From positions 62,001 to 126,000 of the forward strand of contig JARSSO010000013.1 in assembly GCA_029624765.1 (NCBI GenBank): a stretch of DNA of 64,000 bases, read 5' to 3'. Positions 57,928-64,000 of the stretch are shown here, piece after piece. The translations under genes and the position numbers were made by a program. The notes under the pieces were generated by a model. That model ran no database searches. It saw nothing but the letters and a program-made list of their open reading frames with translations, and was not told the origin of the DNA. How positions within the stretch are numbered: position 1 is the stretch's first letter; each line of letters starts with the position of its first letter. This DNA comes from Candidatus Contendibacter sp. GTDB lineage: Bacteria > Pseudomonadota > Gammaproteobacteria > Competibacterales > Competibacteraceae.

Positions 57928-60027
57928 GTGGGTGAATCGCCGAACGATCCTTGCTCGGAACTGACCGATCTGTCCGATTCCGATCTGGGCGCATTGACGC
58001 TGGCCAGTCTCGATCATCTGCACGAAGCCATCAGTATCGTCGACCAGGACCTGCGCCTGCGGGTCTGGAATCGGCGTTTCATCGAGTTGCTGGATTTTCC
58101 CCCGGAGCTGGTGCGGGTCGGTTTACCTTTCGTCGAACTGTTTCGCTTCAATGCCCGGCGTGGCGAATACGGCCCCGGCGATCCCGAGGCGCAGGTCGAA
58201 GAGCGGCTCAGGCTGGCCGAACGGTTCGAAAGCCGCTGCTTCGAACGAACCCGCCCGAACGGGACGGTGCTGGAAATCCGCAGTGAACCCGTCGCTGGCG
58301 GCGGTTTCATCACCATCTACGAGGACATCACCGCCCGTAAACGGGCCGAGACGGAACTGCGCGAAAGCCACGAACAACTGGAGGCGCGGGTCCGCGAGCG
58401 CACCGCCGAACTGCTGGCGCTCAACGCCCAACTGGCCCGGGAAATCGAGGAGCGCCAGCGCGTCGCCGTTGCCCTGCGCGAGAGCGAGAACCGCATCCGG
58501 CTGATCACCGACGCCGTTCCGGTGCTGATCGGCTACCTGGACGCCGACCGGCGCTATCGGTTCGTCAATCAGAAATACGCGGAGTGGTTTGGAGTACCCG
58601 CCGAAACCTTTTTGGGCCGTGCCTTTGGCGAGATGCTGGAACCGGCCCTGGCGCGGCGACTGCTCGGCCACGTGGACGCGGCGCTGGGTGGCCAGAGCAC
58701 CCATGTCGAATACGAGCTGAACACGCCGGTCGAGCGCAGATACGTCCGCACCTATTTTATTCCGCACGCGCCGCGTCGCCTGGAGACGGCCGCCGAGACA
58801 GTAGTCGGTTGCTTCGTGCTTGACGAGGACCTGACCGAATACCGACAGACGCAAATGGCGCTGAATCAGGCGCAAAAACTGAAGGCGGTCGGTCAGCTCA
58901 CCGGCGGCGTCGCCCATGATTTCAACAACCTGCTGACTATCATCCTGGGCAATCTGGCCATGCTGGAAGAAGGGTTGCGGGACAATCCGGACTTGTACCG
59001 ATCCGGGCACGCGGCGATGAACGCCGCCCGGCGCGGCGCCGACCTGACCCGCCGCCTGCTGGCGTTTTCCCGCCAGCAGACCCTGCAACCGCGCCTGTTG
59101 GCGCCGGGCCAGCAATTGCAGGAAATCGCCGAGTTGTTGCAACGCACCCTGGGCGCGAGCATCGCCCTGGAAACCGTGGTCGACCCCGCCGTTTGGAACA
59201 TCCGGGTGGATCCGGGCCAACTGACCAACGCCGTGCTCAATCTGGCGATCAACGCCCGCGACGCGATGCCGGGCGGCGGCCGACTGCGCATCGAAGCGGG
59301 CAACGTCACGCTCGACACGGTCCAGGCCGTCCACTACCCCGACGTCGTGCCCGGCGATTACGTGCGGCTGACGGTGAGCGATACCGGTTGCGGGATGACG
59401 CCGGAGGTGGTCGAACGCGCCTTCGAGCCGTTCTTCACCACCAAGGATCTCGGCGTCGGGACCGGGCTGGGGTTGAGCATGGTCTACGGTTTCGTCAAGC
59501 AATCCGGCGGTCATGTGCGCATTCGCAGTCAGGTCGGGGTGGGAACCGCGATGGAGCTGTACCTCCCGCGTCATGCGCCCAGGGACCGAGAGACCGTCGC
59601 CGCGGCGGAAACGGCGCTGGACGAAAGTCGCTTGCGGGGGCGGGAGACGGTGTTGCTGGTGGAGGACGATCCCGACATCCGCTACTTCATGACTCGGACC
59701 CTGACCGGGTTCGGTTACGGCGTGCGCGAGGCCGCCAATGGCCGGGACGCGCTGGTCTTGCTGGCCAAGATGGGGTCGCTGGATTTGCTGTTGAGCGACA
59801 TGACCATGCCGGGGGGCGTCAGCGGTTATGACCTGGTGCTGGAGGCCCGTCGTCAGCGGCCGAAGCTCCGGGTACTGCTGATGTCCGGCTTTACCGACGG
59901 GTCCGGCCAGTTGCCGGCCGATTGCGCCCTGCTGGAAAAACCGTTCCAGAAATTGGACCTGGCGCGGGCGGTGCGGTTGGTCCTGGATCAGCCCGCCCCG
60001 CCACTCCCGGCCGACGCGGGGGAATAG
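57928..60027 (+). CDS. PAS-domain hybrid sensor histidine kinase
   Basis: The 699-residue soluble kinase starts at a GTG. Domains in order: PAS of the PAS_7 type (about 28-140, [20 protein letters not shown]), a coiled coil (about 142-190), a second PAS (190-310), a HisKA domain with phospho-acceptor His330 in [11 protein letters not shown], an HATPase with SDTGCGMTP and [12 protein letters not shown], and a receiver domain with phospho-acceptor Asp624 in [10 protein letters not shown]. No membrane helix is seen, so it senses a cytoplasmic signal. No separate response regulator is adjacent. Its stop overlaps the tadA start. Confidence 0.92.
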   Translation: MGESPNDPCSELTDLSDSDLGALTLASLDHLHEAISIVDQDLRLRVWNRRFIELLDFPPELVRVGLPFVELFRFNARRGEYGPGDPEAQVEERLRLAERFESRCFERTRPNGTVLEIRSEPVAGGGFITIYEDITARKRAETELRESHEQLEARVRERTAELLALNAQLAREIEERQRVAVALRESENRIRLITDAVPVLIGYLDADRRYRFVNQKYAEWFGVPAETFLGRAFGEMLEPALARRLLGHVDAALGGQSTHVEYELNTPVERRYVRTYFIPHAPRRLETAAETVVGCFVLDEDLTEYRQTQMALNQAQKLKAVGQLTGGVAHDFNNLLTIILGNLAMLEEGLRDNPDLYRSGHAAMNAARRGADLTRRLLAFSRQQTLQPRLLAPGQQLQEIAELLQRTLGASIALETVVDPAVWNIRVDPGQLTNAVLNLAINARDAMPGGGRLRIEAGNVTLDTVQAVHYPDVVPGDYVRLTVSDTGCGMTPEVVERAFEPFFTTKDLGVGTGLGLSMVYGFVKQSGGHVRIRSQVGVGTAMELYLPRHAPRDRETVAAAETALDESRLRGRETVLLVEDDPDIRYFMTRTLTGFGYGVREAANGRDALVLLAKMGSLDLLLSDMTMPGGVSGYDLVLEARRQRPKLRVLLMSGFTDGSGQLPADCALLEKPFQKLDLARAVRLVLDQPAPPLPADAGE

Positions 60028-60542
60028 TGGCGGGGGCGGAGGCGTCGGTCGAGGACCGGGATCGGTACTGGATGGGCCGGGCGCTGGAACTGGCGCGGCG
60101 CGCGGCCGACGCCGGCGAGGTGCCGGTCGGGGCGGTGCTGGTGCGGGGCGACGCCGTGATCGGCGAAGGTTGGAACCAGCCGGTCGGCGCCCGCGATCCG
60201 ACCGCGCACGCCGAAGTGCTGGCCCTGCGGACGGCGGCGGCGCGGGTGGGCAATTACCGGCTGGTGGACAGCACCCTGTACGCGACCCTGGAACCCTGCC
60301 CGATGTGCGCCGGCGCCCTGGTTCACGCCCGGGTGGCGCGGGTGGTGTTCGGTGCGGTCGATCCCCGGGCCGGCGCGGCCGGGACCGTGTTCGATCTGCT
60401 GCGGTCCGCCGCGCTCAACCACCGCGCCGAAGTGGTGGGCGGTGTCGCGGCGGAGGAATGCGCCGCGCTGCTGCGAGACTTTTTCCGCGCCCGCCGGCGC
60501 AAGCCCGCCACCGGCGCGGCAGCGGCGCTCAACGCTGGTTGA
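60027..60542 (+). CDS. tadA: tRNA-specific adenosine deaminase TadA
   Basis: The 171-residue enzyme deaminates A34 of tRNA-Arg(ACG) to inosine. The zinc site is His61 in TAHAEVLAL with catalytic Glu63, and Cys91/Cys94 in [33 protein letters not shown] and [18 protein letters not shown] are also typical. I chose the GTG at 60027, which overlaps the kinase stop (TAGTG); an ATG at 60072 would remove part of the first helix. Its end overlaps the convergent TPR gene by 14 bp. Confidence 0.94.
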   Translation: MAGAEASVEDRDRYWMGRALELARRAADAGEVPVGAVLVRGDAVIGEGWNQPVGARDPTAHAEVLALRTAAARVGNYRLVDSTLYATLEPCPMCAGALVHARVARVVFGAVDPRAGAAGTVFDLLRSAALNHRAEVVGGVAAEECAALLRDFFRARRRKPATGAAAALNAG

Positions 60543-61647
60543 AACCGCTGCCGTCGTTGTAGTTCGACGGCTGTCGCCACCAGGGTTGCGGTTGCTCCTG
60601 TTGACGGCGCAGTTGTTCCTGCCGGACCCGTTCGAACTGCTGGCGCTGCATTTCCTCCAGCGCGGCCTGTTTTCGTTGCTCTTCCCGCGCGCGCTGCGCG
60701 GCCGTCTGCTGGACCTGCCGACGCAAACTCAGCAGGGTGTCGCTTTGCGGCGTTGCCCGCAATCCCCGATTGATGTAGGCCAGGCTTTCGTCCAGCCGTC
60801 CCTGTTGCAAACTTTGCTGGGCCACGTCCCGATAATAGGTCGTGATGCGTTGGATACCTTCCAACGCGGCGGGATGATTGGGTTGCAGGGCCAACACGCG
60901 CTGGTACGTGCTTAGGGCGTTGCCGCTGGTAGGTGCGGTGAACCGGCGGTTGTCCATTTGTTGCTGGGCGTCGGCGAGCAACTGCTCGATTTCCGCCTGC
61001 GGTGTCGGTGGGGGTTGGACGACCTCGACGGTCGGTTCGGTGGGCGCCGGTTCGGCCTGGCCGTCCGGCGTGGTGGTCGGCGATGGTTCGACCGGCGGCT
61101 GAACGCCGGCGGGCTCGGTCGGGGCGAGGGGTGGCGCGGTCGTGGCCACGGCGACGCCGGTCGAGACCGTCGACTGGGTGGGAGCGGTATTGACGGGCGG
61201 TGGGCTGGGGGCGGTCTGGGCGGGGCGGGCGAGCGGAGTGGACCCGGTCGTGGGGAGGCGGGGGGGGCGGCTGTCGTCCACGATTCCCAGAAGTTGCGAC
61301 GGATCCCGCAAGAACGGGATCTGCCAGAGAAAATAGAGACCGATCAAGCAGACCATCGCCACGGCGCAGAGGTAGATCGCGAAATGCCTCAGCCATCCGA
61401 GCAGGTTGAAACCGGCGGGCGCGTCGTCCGGTTCGGGTTCCTGGGGGGCGCGAGGGGCCGGCGGCGCCGGGATGGGGGGATGGGTTGCCGGTTGCATCGC
61501 GGCGGTCTCGGGCGGCGCGCTCGCGGCGGCGCCGAGGCGGAGCACGAGGCGGTTCAGCCATCCGCGCAAGCTGAAACCGTCCGGCGCGGACTGGAGGGGA
61601 ACCGGATTGTCTGGCAAGGAGCCGGGAGTGCGAGTTGCTGACTTCAT
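60529..61647 (-). CDS. Proline-rich membrane protein with TPR-like repeats
   Basis: The 372-residue protein has two copies of an F-x-L-x-G-W-L motif, [17 protein letters not shown] (23-38) and [16 protein letters not shown] (78-93), then one membrane helix (about 90-112). A long Pro/Thr-rich segment follows (120-215), then TPR-like helices: [22 protein letters not shown] and [20 protein letters not shown]. The C-terminus is a Gln/Arg coiled coil. The C-terminal part is probably periplasmic or, depending on topology, cytoplasmic. I cannot name a function. The gene is divergent from aroA (190 bp between). Confidence 0.75.
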   Translation of the reverse strand: MKSATRTPGSLPDNPVPLQSAPDGFSLRGWLNRLVLRLGAAASAPPETAAMQPATHPPIPAPPAPRAPQEPEPDDAPAGFNLLGWLRHFAIYLCAVAMVCLIGLYFLWQIPFLRDPSQLLGIVDDSRPPRLPTTGSTPLARPAQTAPSPPPVNTAPTQSTVSTGVAVATTAPPLAPTEPAGVQPPVEPSPTTTPDGQAEPAPTEPTVEVVQPPPTPQAEIEQLLADAQQQMDNRRFTAPTSGNALSTYQRVLALQPNHPAALEGIQRITTYYRDVAQQSLQQGRLDESLAYINRGLRATPQSDTLLSLRRQVQQTAAQRAREEQRKQAALEEMQRQQFERVRQEQLRRQQEQPQPWWRQPSNYNDGSGFNQR

Positions 61648-61837
61648 CGCGGCGCTCTCTGGGGTGAAGGTGGTTCCGGTCGGGACGATAAGGTTGCCGG
61701 GACTCGCGGCGCATCGTTCCGACTGGAAGGTGTATCCGAATCGGACCGCGCCCATTTGCCGATGGGCAAGTCTATAATACCAACTTCGATCATCCCTCAT
61801 TTCCAATCCTCGATCCTCGGACTTCGCCCTCGAATCC

Positions 61838-63157
61838 ATGGCCACCGTCAACTTTCTCGCCGCGCCCGGCGGCGTCCTGCGCGGACGCGTTCGCGTGCCC
61901 GGCGATAAATCCATCTCCCATCGCGCCATCATGCTCGGTTCGCTCGCCGGGGGCGTGACCACCATCGACGGTTTCCTGGAAGGCGAAGACTGCTTGGCGA
62001 CGTTGCGGGCGTTCCGCGCCATGGGCGTGCGCATCGATGGCCCGGACCAGGGCCGGGTGACGGTCCATGGCGTCGGTTCGCGCGGCCTGCGGGCGCCGGC
62101 CGGTCCGCTGGACATGGGCAACTCCGGTACGTCGATGCGGCTGATGGTCGGCATTCTCGCTGGCCAGGCGTTCGATGCCGTGTTGACCGGCGACGCCTCG
62201 CTGACCCGGCGGCCGATGCGGCGGGTCACGGAACCCCTGGCGTTGATGGGCGCCCGCATCGAAACCGCCGCGACCGGCGCCGCGCCGCTGCGCGTTCGCG
62301 GTGGCCAGCGCTTGGCCGGCATCGACTACCGACTGCCGATGGCCAGCGCCCAAGTCAAATCCTGTCTGTTGCTGGCCGGTTTGTACGCCGAGGGAACCAC
62401 CCGCGTCGTCGAACCAGCTCCGACCCGTGACCACACCGAACGGATGCTGGAAGGCTTCGGTTACCCACTGCGGCGCGAAGGCGAGCGTGTCGTCGCCCTG
62501 ACCGGCGGTGGTCGATTGACGGGGACGACGATCGACGTACCGGCGGACATTTCCTCGGCGGCGTTCTTCCTGGTCGGAGCCAGCCTCGCCCCCGGTTCCG
62601 ACCTGTTGCTGGAGCATGTCGGCGTCAATCCCACCCGCACCGGCGTGATCGACATCCTGCGGCTGATGGGCGCGAACATCGAAGTGCTGAATCCGCGCCT
62701 GGCCGGCGGCGAGCCAGTGGCCGATCTGCGGGTGCGCCACGCCCCGCTGCGCGGCATCCGCGTTCCCGAGGCTCTGGTGCCGCTGGCGATTGACGAGTTT
62801 CCGGCATTGTTCGTCGCCGCCGCCGGCGCCGAGGGCGAGACGGTGTTGACCGGCGCGGAAGAATTGCGGGTCAAGGAAAGCGACCGGATTCAGGTCATGG
62901 CCGACGGCCTGGCCGCCCTGGGCATCGCCGCCGAACCGACGGCGGATGGCATCGTCATCCGGGGCGGCGCGCTATCCGGCGGAACCGTGGACAGCCACGG
63001 CGACCACCGGGTCGCCATGAGTTTCGCCATGGCCGCTCCGCGCGCCAGCGACCCAATCGCGATCCGCGACTGCACCAACGTGAATACCTCGTTTCCCGGC
63101 TTCGTGACCCTGGCCCGGAATGTCGGCCTGACCGTCCAGGAACAAACGACGACATGA
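61838..63157 (+). CDS. aroA: 3-phosphoshikimate 1-carboxyvinyltransferase
   Basis: The 439-residue enzyme joins PEP and shikimate-3-phosphate in aromatic amino-acid synthesis. The N-terminal motif is GDKSISHRAIMLGSLA with Lys24. The substrate loop is MGNSGTSMRLM. Later motifs include SAQVKSCLLLAGLYAEG, the catalytic region AIDEFPALFVAAA and RVKESDRI, then SHGDHRVAMSFA. Its stop overlaps the cmk start by four bases, the usual aroA-cmk arrangement. Confidence 0.96.
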   Translation: MATVNFLAAPGGVLRGRVRVPGDKSISHRAIMLGSLAGGVTTIDGFLEGEDCLATLRAFRAMGVRIDGPDQGRVTVHGVGSRGLRAPAGPLDMGNSGTSMRLMVGILAGQAFDAVLTGDASLTRRPMRRVTEPLALMGARIETAATGAAPLRVRGGQRLAGIDYRLPMASAQVKSCLLLAGLYAEGTTRVVEPAPTRDHTERMLEGFGYPLRREGERVVALTGGGRLTGTTIDVPADISSAAFFLVGASLAPGSDLLLEHVGVNPTRTGVIDILRLMGANIEVLNPRLAGGEPVADLRVRHAPLRGIRVPEALVPLAIDEFPALFVAAAGAEGETVLTGAEELRVKESDRIQVMADGLAALGIAAEPTADGIVIRGGALSGGTVDSHGDHRVAMSFAMAAPRASDPIAIRDCTNVNTSFPGFVTLARNVGLTVQEQTTT

Positions 63158-63849
63158 ATATCCTGGCTCCGGTGATCACCGTGGATGGCCCAAGCGGAGT
63201 CGGCAAGGGTACGCTTTGCCGGTGGCTGGCGAACCGGCTGGGCTTTCACTGGTTGGACAGTGGCGCGCTGTACCGGTTGACCGCGCTGGCGGCGCTGCGC
63301 CGGAACCTGGCGCTGGAGAACGAAGCCGGAGTCACGGCGGTGGCCGCCGGGTTGGCTGCGGAATTCGTTACCGAAACCGGTGGCGCGGCGCGCATTCTGC
63401 TGGATGGAGCGGAGGTCGGCCCTGAACTGCGTACCGAGACCTGCGGCGCCGCCGCTTCCCGGGTCGCCGCGCTGCCGATGGTGCGCGCCGCGCTGCTGCA
63501 ACGACAGCGCGACTTTTGGCGGCTGCCCGGCCTGGTTGCCGATGGGCGGGACATGGGCACGGTGGTGTTTCCCGACGCCGGACTTAAGCTGTTTCTGACC
63601 GCCAGCGCCGAGGAACGCGCTCGCCGTCGACATAAACAGTTGAGTGAACAGGGCGTGAATGCTAGTCTTAAAGACCTTGCCGATGAAATCGCCGAGCGCG
63701 ACGCGCGTGACCGCCAGCGGGCGGCGGCGCCACTCCGACCCGCCGTCGGCGCGGAAGTGCTCGATACCACGCACTGGAGCATCGTCGAGGTTTGCGAGCG
63801 GGCGCTGGCGCTGGCCATTGCGCGGCTGGGATTGCCGGGAAACTGTTAG
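63154..63849 (+). CDS. cmk: Cytidylate kinase
   Basis: The 231-residue P-loop kinase phosphorylates CMP and dCMP. The nucleotide loop is DGPSGVGKGTL (11-21), and LDSGALYRLTAL and VADGRDMGTVVFPDA are the NMP-binding motifs. The lid region with EERARRRHKQL lies near residue 155. Length and motifs are normal. The rpsA gene is expected just beyond the right edge but is not visible here. Confidence 0.96.
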   Translation: MNILAPVITVDGPSGVGKGTLCRWLANRLGFHWLDSGALYRLTALAALRRNLALENEAGVTAVAAGLAAEFVTETGGAARILLDGAEVGPELRTETCGAAASRVAALPMVRAALLQRQRDFWRLPGLVADGRDMGTVVFPDAGLKLFLTASAEERARRRHKQLSEQGVNASLKDLADEIAERDARDRQRAAAPLRPAVGAEVLDTTHWSIVEVCERALALAIARLGLPGNC

Positions 63850-63930
63850 GCTCAAGTCTTTACGTCAGTGAAGCCCATGCTACGCTTATCTCGTTGACGG
63901 GCGCCGGGATCGGACGCTTCCGTCGCGACG

Positions 63931-63962
63931 AGAAATGTAGTGATCCAGAAATGTAGTGATCC
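63931..63962 (+). repeat. Tandem 16-bp repeat downstream of cmk
   Basis: The unit agaaatgtagtgatcc occurs twice in tandem, followed by agaacc. It lies in the cmk downstream region where the leader of the next gene would start. It may affect expression of that gene or be a simple duplication. Confidence 0.9.
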
Positions 63963-64000
63963 AGAACCGGTTCGGGAGCGTGCTGCCGAATCCGATATCT

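Overview
The window is a GC-rich, gene-dense bacterial chromosome segment with about 60 protein genes or gene remnants and one tRNA. Everything points to a gammaproteobacterium. The his genes, xseA, the guaB-guaA pair, aroA-cmk (with the rpsA position just beyond the edge) and the ppc type are ordinary for that class. The mix of a phasin, two wax ester/triacylglycerol synthases, GTP-type PEP carboxykinase, PEP carboxylase and crotonyl-CoA carboxylase/reductase suggests a storage-polymer organism, for example a relative of Candidatus Competibacter. That placement is inference from gene content only.

Layout. 1-3.5 kb: histidine biosynthesis (hisB-hisH-hisA-hisF, minus strand; hisF is cut by the window edge) and a VapBC-like pair. 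3.5-8.2 kb: a UMF1-type MFS transporter, a hicAB pair flanked by two copies of the transporter gene's 3' end, tRNA-Leu(CAA), an EamA transporter, a small zinc-ribbon protein and a TrmA/RlmD-type RNA methyltransferase. 8.5-17.5 kb: a neutral-lipid/PHA locus: acyl-CoA-binding protein, WS/DGAT, phasin, second WS/DGAT, patatin-like lipase, TetR regulator, fatty acyl-CoA ligase, then a Uma2 protein and an alpha/beta hydrolase. 17.6-22.8 kb: a conserved membrane-anchored protein, xseA, guaB and guaA. 22.8-24.5 kb: a TacA-TacT type toxin-antitoxin pair among repeats.

24.5-39.3 kb: a PMR1-like calcium P-type ATPase, then many genes of the C3/C4 and carboxylation node: malate dehydrogenase, GTP PEP carboxykinase, a crotonyl-CoA carboxylase/reductase carrying a C-terminal pair of CBS domains, beta-carbonic anhydrase and PEP carboxylase. 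A hibernation factor gene, a second VapBC pair, a truncated PIN gene and an NhaR-like regulator lie between carbonic anhydrase and ppc. 39.5-44.5 kb: PAP2 phosphatase, diacylglycerol kinase, a DUF6134-like secreted protein with a lipocalin, an intradiol dioxygenase, a truncated SDR and an ADP-ribosylglycohydrolase. 44.5-47.8 kb: a three-gene cassette (secreted beta-propeller, DJ-1/PfpI protein, LysR) lying between two truncated copies of an aconitase gene start. 47.8-55.7 kb: RND efflux adaptor and pump, DsbD-like reductase, redoxin, histidine phosphatase. 55.7-57.9 kb: an ISAs1-family insertion sequence with clear inverted repeats and a 10-bp target duplication inside a lipoprotein-type gene, followed by an internally deleted nhaR remnant. 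57.9-64 kb: a PAS hybrid histidine kinase, tadA, a proline-rich TPR membrane protein, aroA and cmk.

Two themes stand out. First, genes for making, activating, transporting and coating storage lipids sit together, and CO2/HCO3-handling enzymes sit near each other. Second, accessory genes (hicAB, vapBC, the PfpI cassette, the IS) are repeatedly bordered by partial duplicates of neighbouring or unrelated housekeeping genes (MFS 3' end, nhaR 5' end, aconitase 5' end, hpf 5' end). This records a history of segmental duplication and insertion that can be read directly in the sequence.
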